Shown here: piece by piece, positions 19,688-30,279 of the stretch
Layout of the letters: every line of letters starts with the position of its first letter
How positions within the stretch are numbered: position 1 is the first letter of the stretch
Assembly: GCA_030710605.1 (NCBI GenBank)
Contig: CP092881.1
Span: 72,076,923 to 72,140,922 of the forward strand
Length of the DNA stretch: 64,000 nucleotides
DNA from: Cordylochernes scorpioides
Taxonomy: Eukaryota; Arthropoda; Arachnida; Pseudoscorpiones; Chernetidae
Reading direction: 5' to 3'
The notes under the pieces: generated by a model
Told to the model about the DNA's origin: nothing
The model's input: only the letters and a program-made list of their open reading frames with translations
Database searches by the model: none
Program-made: the position numbers and the translations under genes

Positions 19688-22600
19688 TCAGTCCACCCGG
19701 ATACGCCAGAATTGGATGATCCACCTGCAGAGGTTCCAGTTGAGGCCCACAGTTAGCAGGTATACCATCACAGTGAGAGTCATGGGGTACAGGAGCCGGA
19801 ACCCGCGCTGCAGGTTGCGTAAGACTGCCCCACACAATGGGCAGGTTAGTACTGCGTGCAATTATGGCTGCCTGTATATATACAGTAGAACCTCCATGTA
19901 AAGGACAACACCTAATTTCAGTTCCAAAGTGTCCTTTAAGGAGAGGTCTCCTCTTACCGGAGAGTTTCTGAATACAGTAGAACCTCCCTGTAAAGGACAA
20001 CACCTAATTTCAGTTCCAAAGTGTCCTTTAAGGAGAGGTGTCTTCTTACCAGAGAGTTGCTAAATTGTAAAAATGGTAATTTTGCAAATGAAAATTGTCC
20101 ACTGTAGAGAGGTGTCCTCTGTAGAGAGGTGTCCACTAAAGGAGGTTCTACTGTATTATAACAAAAATTTCTGCTGAGATTTTAGAATTTTATTGAGATG
20201 AAGAATTATTACTTGCTGATGGTGATGGTTTTGAGTTTGGAAGCAGTACTGGTTTGTAGTCGTGATATTTTAAAAATATATAATAAACACATGATAAGGC
20301 ACAATTTGGATTATAGAATCAAAACACAAGGCAATAAACCCAGTTTTAATCACCCCACCAAGCAAGTGGAAGTAACCAAAAGAGGCTCTAGCACATTTGT
20401 AAGTCAAAATTCGAAATTATTTTAAAGGCGTAAGATTCTCATTAAATTTTTCCATTGCAGTAAGGGCAGTAGAAATTGTTTATTTTCAAAAAGAATCTTA
20501 TGCCTTTAAAATAATTTTGAATTTTGATAACAGATGGCGCGCTAGTGCAGCATAACATTTGTAAGTGCAAAGTCAAATTGATTTTCACATGTGTAGATAT
20601 GTGGTACACTTACAGTAAAAGCATTTGCCAACTTCTACCCACCATGATTATCATGGCCTGTACCACATGTACTATATAAGCAAAAAAAAAACAGTTGTAA
20701 TCACAATTTGCTTTAATTGTGCTAATGAAGTATTGAACACATAATTTGAGAAAGTGCTACCTGACTTAAGGGGAGTAGAATAAAGAAAATAAAAGACGGG
20801 AATACATATTTACATAATTACAAAATATTTGAGCCGGCCAAAGTAAAACAACAACAATGGGTTTATATAGAGAAAACCGTGACATCTGGCGGTCAACTTT
20901 ACAGAGTAATTTGTAATCTAGGGAATATAATTTGAAATTGAATAATTTTTTTTATAACACATATCTATATAATACTCAAAATATTATCTGGTGATATATA
21001 ATTGTGTATGGACGAACATGAGTTAGCACAATGTACAGACAAATGATATGAATTTTTGATAATAAAGTGAACGTCTAAGGAAGAACATCTAATAAAAGAT
21101 ACTCATCCTAGACCTTTATTATCAAAAATTGCTAGCAAAGGACTATGTTCTAAATGATATGAATGTTAATTGGAACTATAAGAGAGAGAACACAACTCCG
21201 CCTTTGCCGGTCCCAAGCCCGGATGAAAAAGGAGGAGGGGGAGCAGTAACAAGCTCACTAAAAACCTGGGCTCAGCTGGCCTGGTTGATAGTACCCTGTA
21301 AGGGCTCCAGGGATACAGGATGAGCAGCATTTGTACTCCATGTTAGGAGCGGCTGCACATGGCGTCTGTTCCTCATGTCAGAGGAGGCCATTTCTTTTGG
21401 AGCTAAGTCGGCCTGCCACTGAGTAGTGCTCCCAGTCTTAATGACAAAGGCATTCTACTTCACTCAGTCATGAAGATAAGAAGAGAGAGAACACAGACTA
21501 TCTTAGATGAATAAACTCCAACCTAGATTATGCTAACCCTTCTGATAGCAGCACTAAATGAAACCTAAGTTTATATTGCTCAAAGAAGGATGGAAGAATA
21601 ATAAAAACTGTCCTGGGATGTTTTCTTGTCTTAATTTTTAACCCTTTACATGAGTGTAGAGGCTTCCGTCTACTGCAATACAATCCGCTCACCCATCTTC
21701 CTTTAATTCCCCATATCATCAAATATAATGGAAAACATGTTTTACAAGTGGAAATATATTTATCAGTATGCATACAATAATAAAAAGCACGAAAAAATAT
21801 TACGATATTTTATATTTCAATATAAAGTAAGGTATTTCTGGAAACAATCCCCCAAATGTAGAGCTGTTTGTCACTACAGGTTTCACAATAAAAACCTGTT
21901 ATATTCCTACCACCAGGTGTGGATTGGGAATAACAGACCTTGAATTTTTTGATAGTTTGGATGTTAGCTTTGTTGAACCTATTTTCTATCCTTTCCAAGC
22001 TTACCGATGTTGAAGCTTTTATACATTTTGGACATTCACTCTGCCATGGTTCCACAAGCTTTTCCTATATATAGGGGGGTCGGTGGAAGGATGGTCTAAA
22101 CCGTTGGTTTTCGACCGCTACGACCCGGGTTCGATTCCCACATTGGGCACTTTTTTATGTTTAAAAAAATGCTCCAATGGCCTCCGATTCTTGCAAAAGT
22201 CCAACCCCACCAGCGAGTGCAAGTAACCAAACGGGGCTCTGGCACATTTGTAAGTGCAAAGTCTGCTTTTCACATGTGTAGACATGTGGTGCACTTACAG
22301 TAAAAGCAGTCGCCTACTTCTACCCACCATGATTATATAGCCTCTACCACGTGTACTAGGGATAAGCAAAAAAAAAAAAAGCAAAGGAGAGAAGAATTGC
22401 AAGATTACTCAAGCTCCTTAACTAAGTAGTCCCAATTTGAGAGAACTACTCCGCCACCCAAACTCAACTATTCAAGCCTGGAGGACACCTTGTTGATATA
22501 ATCCACTACAGTTCCTGTCTATACAAAGAGATTGGAAAAACATTAAGAATTCATGAACCAGAAATCTACTTTTCAGAACAGTATACCAATATCCGTTCTG

Positions 22601-25600
22601 GTTGAACATGTTATTTTAAATAAACATATCCAGGAATAACAATTTAGTTCAACTGATCAGGTTGATAGATCTCAGCAAGGGTCCCTCTCCAGGGATACGG
22701 AGGAGCTGTGTCTGTACTCATGTTAGAGTGGCAGCAAAGGCTTCCATGTTAGGAACAGCCTCAAATTACAGGCAAAGTCAGACTTTCACCAATATGTGCC
22801 TGGATCACAGGGCCATTTTTTTTTCTTTTGCTTATCCCTAGTACACATGGTACAGGCCATGATAATCATGGTGGGTAGAAGTAGGCGACTGCTTTTACTG
22901 TAAGTGCACCACATGTCTACACATGTGAAAAGCAGTTCTACTTTGCACTTACAAATGTGCCAGAGCCCCGTTTGGTTACTTGCACTCACTGGTGGGGTTG
23001 GACTTTTGCAAAAATCAAGGGCTATCGGAGCATTTTATTTATTTTTTTAATCAGAAAAAAGTACCCAATGTGGGAATCGAACCCGGGTCGTAGTGGTCAA
23101 AAACCAATGATTTAGACCATCCTTTCACCGACCCCCCTCATGGTGCCATGATTAACAAAAGTTGCACCCCTACATCCCATTCCATGAGATCATGAACTCA
23201 TGGAATCCGTGTAATATTTGCACAAGGGGATAAGAAACAACAAAAGTCAATAGGAACTTGACTATCTGTGATTGACCCGAGTACTCACAGGCGTAGCCCA
23301 TGAAGTTGATGTAGAGGTAGTAGAGGAGGGCCACCATCCACATGGTGTTGCCCAGGATGGTCACAATCCTGTAGTTCGGGGAGTCTGGGGTCAGGACTGC
23401 AATCACACATTAGCTTGCTGTGTCCACATATGTAACAAGATTTAAAACAGGCCATCTCAAACCATTGAAGATAGAAAATAACAACAAAATCTATCCCACT
23501 TGCCCAAAATGTAGCTTGGCACTTGCAGCTCCAGAACACATTTTGGCTTGTATTAGAATGTACAAAATAGGACCTTTGGGAGAGGCCGCTGCTAATCATA
23601 AAACAGCTCAAGGAGCATGAACTCATGGAATTCGTGTAATCAAGGGGATAAGAAACAACACATGTAAGTTTGCTGTGTCCACACTCAACACTTCTGTACA
23701 TTCTCTCCTCACACTGACTATATTCCAACACATTTTCTCTATCATCATTCCTCATTTCTTGTTTGAGAGGAACCAAAGCATGGCACACTCTACAGAAAAG
23801 GTGTTTATTATGGAGTAGCTGTTGTTTCTGGGTTTGCATTGACTTAAACTCTCAGTCTTTCCATGACTAGGACTTGTACATTCTAAATAGTTTCCAGACA
23901 CTTGGAGATATTTGGCAATGGGCTCTTATGGGAGTTCCAGGACTCTCATCTTATACTTGCTGTATTGAATAGAGCATCCTTATGGTGTCAGAGCTCTGTC
24001 TTTTTATGGTTTGCTACAGGCAAGGTCTCCCTGCCAGTCTACTTACATACTTTATGGTCAAAGAATCTGGTGATAACCAGAAATCTCATTGCCATCTCAC
24101 TATCTTTTCACAAATTGCATCAATGATGGCATGCTGTTTCATATCTCATCTTAAAATGAGGTCTCTGCTCTAGGTTATAGGCAAAAGACACAAATTCTGA
24201 AATGAGATAGCTTGAAGTTATGGGCACACAAACATGTCATCAAATGCCTTACATACGCTGTATTACCAGAAAAGATTGTTTACTTTGTAATTTAGAGCTG
24301 TTAATGGTAAAGTGGTTGTCTGGGTAGGAATGAAGAGTGCTTTCTCTCCCTCCTATAGCACCAAGATGGTGGCCAGACTACTTACAGCAGGAGTAGAAGA
24401 TGAGGTAGAGGTCGAGAATGGTGGCAAAAGGCACGTAGGAGTTGATGTGAACATCAAAGCAGTAGCCCCACTCTATGTCATCTCCTTCTTCCAGAGTGGG
24501 ATCCTTCAGGTAGTGGTTGGTGATGTACCTGCAGGGGCATGGTGTCAGTCAAGTGTGGGGCTGGTGGGGTGATCCACTGACCAGAACAATGTGGTGATGA
24601 TGAGGGCCAGACAGAAGAAGTCGATGTACACCCAGATATGGAGCCACAGGGTTTTCTTGAAGTCCATCTTATTGGCCATGGCAAACCCCACCGTCAGCAC
24701 TGCCACACCACACCTTCACCTCGCAATTTGGATCAAGACCAGAACTATGAGCAGATTAGAATAAGTGTCATCAATCAATACCTAGTAAGAGGAGCTAAAT
24801 CCAGTTAAGAACCTCTTCTCAAGAGCATCGCTAAATCTGTAAACTGACTCCCAACCAACAGCTCTGTCATAGTGCAATGGCTTCCAGCTCATTTTGGAAT
24901 TTTTGGAAATGAGCTAGCAGATTCTCTGGCAAAGTCTGGAGCCCTTGGCCACCCTGAGGCCAGGGAATTACCACGGAACTAGACAAAAGTGACCTCCTCC
25001 GTACCATTAAGACCCAATGCTTGCAGGAATGGAAATCTAATGCTGCACATGACTAGTACAGAGCACGAGGGACAAGCACCGGTTCTGTCCTCCCAAGAGA
25101 ACAACAGACTCAAGTCTAGTCATCTACGGACAATGACTTTCCAGAATGGTTGCAAGGTTTTCCCACTATGTACTAAGTGCAACTCTCAACCTGCAACCCC
25201 AAAGCACATTATTGACTGTATTGACTCATTCATTGATGAGCTATACTCATCCCCAGCAGACACCATCAACAAGTTCTACAAGCTTGATATCCTAATATGA
25301 TTGAGTGGAGATAAGAAAGAAGAAGGAGCTAACAAGTTGTTTGGAGATGTGGAAACTACTCACCAAGTATGAGGACAAGCACAAGGATCAGGAAGGCTGG
25401 GTCATCTCTGGCAAACTGGTCCTTGTTTCCTGAGGCCACAGATTACCTCTGTCCAGACTACATAGTTCCTCACTACTTACGTTTCCTGTACAGGAAGCTC
25501 CGGTACCTGCAATTCACCCCAGGTCAACAACTTACACTGATCTCAACAAGACATGGATTGCAAAATGTAAGGTTCCTTCAAACTATACCAGGTTTTGGCG

Positions 25601-26655
25601 AAGTTCTCTCTACTTTCAACAACAAAACAAATTCCAATTAATGAACAAATTTCCACCCTGGTAACAATGGGCTGCTATCAAAATGTCACAGACATGGAGT
25701 TCATTTATAAAAACTTTTAAATAATTATAGAAATAATACACTCATGGACAAAACCTGTATACATACTTATAATTTAGATAGTAAAAAGGCATATATTGAA
25801 TAATTTTTATTCAATCCAATATATGCCTTTTCACTATCTAATGATTTAAGTATGGATTTCTCTATTTTCAGAACAATACTTATAATTATTTTTATACTTC
25901 CTGATGATGTTTGACTCAGTTACCTTGAGGAAGTTTATATGATTATAGAGTATGATTTAGTTAGAAATTAAAAACACAAGTTTTATTGTGTCTTATTATC
26001 TTAGTTAGAAATTGAATATTCTAGTTGCAATGCTGCTACCAAAGCTTTGACACAGTTTATAAGGTACAGTATAGATTGGAGATAGAATCAAAAGGAGAAA
26101 GACTAAAACCAAACACAAGGTAATAAGACCAAATCCAAATAAATAAATAGTGTGTGATGTTTCGGTTACATCATTGTTACCATCGTCAGACAAAAGTACT
26201 GAATGTTAACAACGCTGTTACCGAAACATCACACACTATTTATCTATTTGGATTTGTTACCTTGTGTTTATAATCTATAATCCAAATTGTGCCTTATCAC
26301 TAAAACCAAATAGATATGTAACATTCCATGTTTTCACCTCGTGATATACAAAGTTCTTTATTTCCACCTTCTATTGTCCAGTTATACCAGTCAGTTCTTT
26401 AATGCTTTCAAACAATCTCCACTGTATGTATGTTTGTTTGCCAAAAAACAGAGAAGATGCTCACAGTCTCCTGGGGTGCACAAAGAGATGTAGCATCTGC
26501 CAAGCAGCATAGTCAAAGTCCATGTGCTTGTAGATGACAAACTTGCGGAGGAAGCTGTGTCTTTTCTCGGAGGCACTCTTCTTCTCTCCCAGCAAGGAGC
26601 TGGGCAGGGTGATGGTGGACGAGGCCGGGGAGGAGGTGGGGAGATGCTCCGTCAT
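19688..26655 (-). CDS. unc-50: UNC50-like protein, seven coding exons
   Basis: Coding exons on -: 26465-26655, 25481-25506, 25364-25429, 24582-24699, 24386-24528, 23289-23396 and 19688-19824. All have GT/AG borders and consistent phases (2,1,1,2,1,1), adding to 789 bases, 262 residues. Family hallmarks in order: KHMDFDYAAWQMLHLF (~44-59), LYRSFLYRK, KDQFARDDPAFL (~75-86), then hydrophobic segments, EWGYCFDVHIN (~135-145), LGNTMWMVALLYYLYINFMG (~189-208), and a C-terminal LLYP...GLNWN block. UNC50 is a conserved multi-pass Golgi/ER inner membrane protein required in worms for assembly of muscle nicotinic receptors. The length matches the family (about 260). Exon 2 is only 26 bp. The stop is at 19688-19690. 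Introns carry SINEs, LINE ends and FB1. An in-frame upstream Met (26682, MSRRIADPV) lies inside the adjacent minisatellite; I prefer 26655, but the start is uncertain. Confidence 0.92.
19883..20153. mobile_element. pogo/Tigger-like MITE, partly duplicated
   Basis: CAGTAGAACCTCC occurs at 19883 and again at about 19977, so the left half is tandemly duplicated. The right end is GGTTCTACTG|TA. It lies in UNC50 intron 6. Confidence 0.6.
20295..20345. mobile_element. foldback MITE FB1 fragment
   Basis: 'ataaggcacaatttggatta' then 'caaaacacaaggcaataa'. Only the outer arm end remains. Confidence 0.5.
20405..20525. mobile_element. foldback MITE with GCAGTAAGGGCAGT core
   Basis: 'aaattattttaaaggcgtaa' and 'ttatgcctttaaaataattt' form the arms. 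The centre holds 'ttgcagtaagggcagtagaa' as in the repeat at 10975. Here the internal second copy of the core is missing. Confidence 0.55.
20560..20692 (+). mobile_element. SINE SA, 3' half
   Basis: Begins 'acatttgtaagtgcaaagtc' and ends in poly-A. Intronic in UNC50. Confidence 0.7.
20700..21190. other. UNC50 intron, nothing recognised
   Basis: AT-rich. 21065-21130 shares 'aagatactcatcc' with 17085. Confidence 0.35.
21194..21490 (+). mobile_element. SINE-like repeat B1, sense copy
   Basis: Starts 'ctccgcctttgccggtccc' and runs through 'cagggatacaggatgagcag' and 'gagctaagtcggcctgccac' to a 'gataagaagag' tail. The shared LINE-like segment before the tail is shortened in this copy. Confidence 0.65.
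21491..22073. other. UNC50 intron, nothing recognised
   Basis: AT-rich with short frames and no motif. Confidence 0.35.
22074..22380 (+). mobile_element. SINE SA, full length sense copy
   Basis: A tRNA-like head (GGTCGGTGGAAGGATGG; B box GGTTCGATTCC at about 22128), a short A-rich linker, the body with TGTAAGTGCA...TGCACTTACA and CACATGTG hairpin, and a poly-A tail. It is a good reference copy. Confidence 0.78.
22635..23248 (+). mobile_element. SINE-like repeat B2 interrupted by SINE SA
   Basis: The body 22635-22815 (agggatacggaggagctgtg, actcatgttagag) resumes after the SINE at 23139 (tggtgccatgatt) and ends 'acaaggggataagaaacaac'. The 3' tail matches the AAPEHIL LINE. Confidence 0.55.
22816..23138 (-). 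mobile_element. SINE SA, full length, nested in B2
   Basis: A poly-T start, complete body and head ending 'ccgaccccc'. It splits the B2 repeat. Confidence 0.75.
23430..23660 (+). pseudogene. LINE 3' end (AAPEHILACI family)
   Basis: The open frame reads TRFKTGHLKPLKIENNNKIY, then YPTCPKCSLALAAPEHILAC. The C-terminus is slightly frameshifted and the tail is 'ggggataagaaacaac'. Intronic in UNC50. Confidence 0.6.
23661..24385. other. UNC50 intron, nothing recognised
   Basis: No repeat family or exon recognised. Confidence 0.35.
24840..25320 (+). pseudogene. LINE 3' end with RNase H tail (TPKHIIDCID family)
   Basis: With frameshifts, the codons give GNELADSLAKSGA (end of an RNase H domain), then SSHLRTMTFQNGCKVFPLCT, TPKHIIDCI and a stop, followed by 'gagtggagataagaaagaag'. 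It is the longest copy of this family here and sits in UNC50 intron 3. Confidence 0.65.
25770..25855. repeat. foldback repeat
   Basis: 'gatagtaaaaaggcatatat' and 'atatatgccttttcactatc' are inverted around 'ttgaataatttttattcaa'. Intronic in UNC50. Confidence 0.65.
26105..26300. mobile_element. foldback MITE FB1
   Basis: Arms 'acacaaggtaataagaccaa' and '...ttaccttgtgtttataatct' with 'cggttacatcattgttacc' and 'gttaacaacgctgttacc' hairpins. It ends 'attgtgccttatca'. UNC50 intron 1. Confidence 0.65.
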
Positions 26656-26660
26656 GACAG

Positions 26661-28080
26661 GGTCTGCTATCCTCCGGGACATCTCTGCCAGACACTGGGA
26701 TGTCACATACTGGCCCCTTCTCTAATATAGAGGTCTGCTATCACAGGACATCTCTGCCAGACACTGGAATGTCACACACTGGCCCCTTCTCTAATATAGA
26801 GGTCTGCTATCACAGGACATCTCTGCCAGACACTGGGATGTCACACACTGGCCCCTTCTCTAATATAGAGGTCTGCTATCTCAGGACATCTCTGCCAGAC
26901 ACTGGGGTGTCACACACTGGCCCCTTCTCTAATATAGAGGTCTGCTATCACAGGACATCTCTGCCAGACACTGGAATGTCACACACTGGCCCCTTCTCTA
27001 ATATAGAGGTCTGCTATCACAGGACATCTCTGCCAGACACTGGGATGTCACACACTGGCCCCTTCTCTAATATAGAGGTCTGCTATCTCAGGACATCTCT
27101 GCCAGACACTGGGATGTCACACACTGGCCCCTTCTCTAATATAGAGGTCTGCTATCACAGGACATCTCTGCCAGACACTGGAATGTCACACACTGGCCCC
27201 TTCTCTAATATAGAGGTCTGCTATCACAGGACATCTCTGCCAGACACTGGAATGTCACACACTGGCCCCTTCTCTAATATAGAGGTCTGCTATCACAGGA
27301 CATCTCTGCCAGACACTGGGATGTCACACACTGGCCCCTTCTCTAATATAGAGGTCTGCTATCCTCCGGGACATCTCTGCCAGACACTGGGATGTCACAT
27401 ACTGGCCCCTTCTCTAATATAGAGGTCTGCTATCTCAGGACATCTCTGCCAGACACTGGGGTGTCACACACTGGCCCCTTCTCTAATATAGAGGTCTGTT
27501 ATCACAGGACATCTCTGCCAGACACTGGGGTGTCACACACTGGCCCCTTCTCTAATATAGAGGTCTGCTATCCTCCAGGACATCTCTGCCAGACACTGGG
27601 ATGTCACACACTGGCCCCTTCTCTAATATAGAGGTCTGCTATCACAGGACATCTCTGCCAGACACTGGGATGTCACACACTGGCCCCTTCTCTAATATAG
27701 AGGTCTGTTATCACAGGACATCTCTGCCAGACACTGGAATGTCACACACTGGCCCCTTCTCTAATATAGAGGTCTGTTATCACAGGACATCTCTGCCAGA
27801 CACTGGGATGTCACACACTGGCCCCTTATCTAATATAGAGGTCTGCTATCCTCCGGGACATCTCTGCCAGACACTGGGATGTCACACACTGGCCCCTTCT
27901 CTAATATAGAGGTCTGTTATCACAGGACATCTCTGCCAGACACTGGGATGTCACACACTGGCCCCTTCTCTAATATAGAGGTCTGTTATCACAGGACATC
28001 TCTGCCAGACACTGGGATGTCACACACTGGCCCCTTCTCTAATATAGAGGTCTGCTATCTCAGGACATCTCTGCCAGACA
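26661..28080. repeat. 69-71 bp minisatellite, about 20 copies
   Basis: The unit contains 'gacatctctgccagacactg', 'tgtcacacactggcc' and 'ccttctctaatatagagg'. Twenty full copies and one partial are present, almost identical. Variants fall into classes (ctatcacagg, ctatctcagg, ctatcctccggg; the last adds 2 bp). A 240-codon open frame over the array is a by-product of the 69 bp period. The array begins 5 bp upstream of the preferred UNC50 start, and its first unit is continuous with exon 1. Confidence 0.95.
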
Positions 28081-28152
28081 TATCCCCTTTATAATTGAGA
28101 ATCTTACTGTCGGAGGTACATCCTTCTAAGTCTGTTATTCTCTGGAATATCT

Positions 28153-28522
28153 CTCTTCTTCTTCTTTCTTTTCTCCACTTAATCATATTAGGGTATCAAG
28201 TTGTGACCCTTGGTGGTGTCTGTTTGACAACTATCATGACTAGGTGAGTTAGAATACGTCTGTTTTTGTCATTAAGAATGGGAGCACTACTCAGTGGCAG
28301 GCCAACTTAGCTCCAAAAGAAATGGCCGCCTCTGACCTGAGGAACAGACGCCGTGTACAGCAGCTCCTAACATGGAGTACAAATGCTGCTCATCCTGTAT
28401 CCCTGGATTAAGAGCCCTTACAGGGTACTGCCAGGCCAGCTGAGCCCAGGTTTTTTAGCGAGCTCGTTACTGCTCCCCCTTCTCCTTTTTCTTCCGGGCT
28501 TGGGACCGGCAAAGGCGGAATT
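28153..28522 (-). mobile_element. SINE-like repeat B1
   Basis: A TTC-rich tail at 28153-28172, the LINE-like segment 'ctccacttaatcatattagg', the B1 body, and a right end 'gaccggcaaaggcggaa'. Confidence 0.65.
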
Positions 28523-29091
28523 GAAATATCTCTACTGGACATAGTGCCACACATGGCAACATACTCCTTTTCTCTAACCCATATATTATATATTTGTGGC
28601 TTTCTACAAATTCTACCACCACATCCTGCAATAATGGGAAGTGCATTGTTACTAATGGAAAGAATTACTTAAAGAACATCATGGCATTGTAATCTGTGTG
28701 GTATTGCTTTCAGAGATAACCAAGTCATCGCAGTAACGGCAGTAGAAGTTTGTAATATGTATAAAAGAAACATTCGTGCTTTTAAATCCTTTCATTTTAT
28801 ATGTATAGATGGCGCGTTATTGCTTTGTGTTAATTTATAACCAAGTTAGCAATCATTGCGCACCATATTTTACATCCAACTCCCTTGTATCATTTTCTAA
28901 ATAATTACATCAGTGGCATTCTACATCCTTTATATGATATAATCCAATTTGTATCAATGTGCTACAAAAATACAGTTTAACCTGGTTAATCCGACCACAG
29001 ATAATTCTACTCATGTCTTGAACCATCAAATAACCAACATTAATTCGACCAATGACAATTCAACCCCATCAATGATTTCATCATTTTCAAA
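28523..29091. other. spacer
   Basis: 28740-28800 repeats the segment seen at 10296. Nothing else was recognised. Confidence 0.3.
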
Positions 29092-29380
29092 GGAGGTCGG
29101 TGGAAGGGTGGTCTAAACCATTCGTTTTCGACCACTACGACCCGGGTTCGATTCCCGCATTGGACACTTTTTTTCTGTTTAAAAAAAAAAATGCTCCAAT
29201 GTCCCTGATTCTTGCAAAAGTCCAACCCCACCAGCTGGAGCAAGTAACCATATGGGGCTTTAGCACATTTGTAAGTGCAAATTTGAACTGCTTTTCACAT
29301 GTGGTGCACTTACAGTATAAGCAGGCATTAACTACCCATCATGATTATCATTGTCTGTACCACATGTACTAGGGATAATA
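29092..29380 (+). mobile_element. SINE SA, near full length
   Basis: Head 'gaggtcggtggaagggtgg', B box 'ggttcgattcccgc', and a body with the central hairpin deleted (tcacatgtggtgcac). The tail is not poly-A but 'ataatttttttt'. Confidence 0.7.
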
Positions 29381-29459
29381 ATTTTTTTTTAAAACCATTT
29401 TTAAAATCAAATTTCTACTACAACATTATATAATTCTTGTTTATCACTAAAATTTTAAA

Positions 29460-29759
29460 ACTCCGCCTTTGCCGGTCCCAAGCCAGAATGAAAAAGGAGG
29501 GGGAGCAGTAACAAGCTCACTAAAAAACCTGGGCTCAGCTGGCTGATAGTACCCTGTAAGGGCTCCTAATCCAGGGATACAGGATGAGCAGCATTTGTAC
29601 TCCATGTTAGGAGTGGCTGTACATGGCGTATGTTCCTCATGTCAAAAGCGGCCATTTCTTTTGGAGCTAAGTCGGCCTGCCACTGAGTAGTGCTCCCAGT
29701 CTTAATGACAAGGCAGACACATTTTACTTCCCCCTGTGTGGAGATAAGAAAGAAGAAGA
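29460..29759 (+). mobile_element. SINE-like repeat B1, sense copy
   Basis: 'ctccgcctttgccggtccc' to 'tgtggagataagaaagaag'. The LINE-like segment before the tail is reduced. Confidence 0.65.
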
Positions 29760-29864
29760 CTAAAATTTTAATCACTGCAGCTGTAACACAGTGCATGTGC
29801 ACTGTGCATAAAAGTGTCACAATGCAATGTCATAAATTCCAGTACTGACATCATATGCTATTTT

Positions 29865-29912
29865 TCATGGAATTCGTGTAATCTTTACACAAGGGGATAA
29901 GAAACAACAACA
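29865..29912 (+). mobile_element. LINE 3' tail fragment (AAPEHILACI family)
   Basis: 'catggaattcgtgtaatctt' and 'acaaggggataagaaacaac' only, an extreme 5' truncation. Confidence 0.5.
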
Positions 29913-30079
29913 TGCTATTTTTGTTTACTCGTGGACAATTTCTACACTGTTAGTTCAAAACCTAACTTAAGCAGCTGCTAGTAACCAGCATAAATGTCTT
30001 TTGAAGTTTGATGTTAGAATGCATACAAAATATGGTTCTAACCTATAGGCAAACAGCCATAAGATTTATTTAAAAGAAT

Positions 30080-30222
30080 GAATCCACTATGTACCAAGTG
30101 TCAACCTGCAACCCCAAAACACATTATTGACTGTATTGACTCATCCATTGATGAGCTCTACTCTTCCCCGGCAGACACCATCAAAAGTATCAAGCTTTAC
30201 AAGCTTGAGTGGAGATAAGAAA
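30080..30222 (+). pseudogene. LINE 3' end (TPKHIIDCID family)
   Basis: 'ccactatgtaccaagtgtca', codons for the HIIDCID stretch, stop, and a 'gagtggagataagaaag' tail. Confidence 0.55.
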
Positions 30223-30279
30223 GGAATGAATTTTGTTAAATAAAATTTTTAGCCTTTTCTTTATTTTCTAAATTTATTT

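Noticed and set aside
26661-28080. CRISPR array
   Set aside because: The repeats are directly adjacent 69-71 bp units without spacers, in a eukaryotic context.
26700-28094. Long open frames over the minisatellite (up to 240 codons)
   Set aside because: They exist only because the 69 bp period is a multiple of three and break wherever a 71 bp unit occurs. The true gene lies on the other strand.
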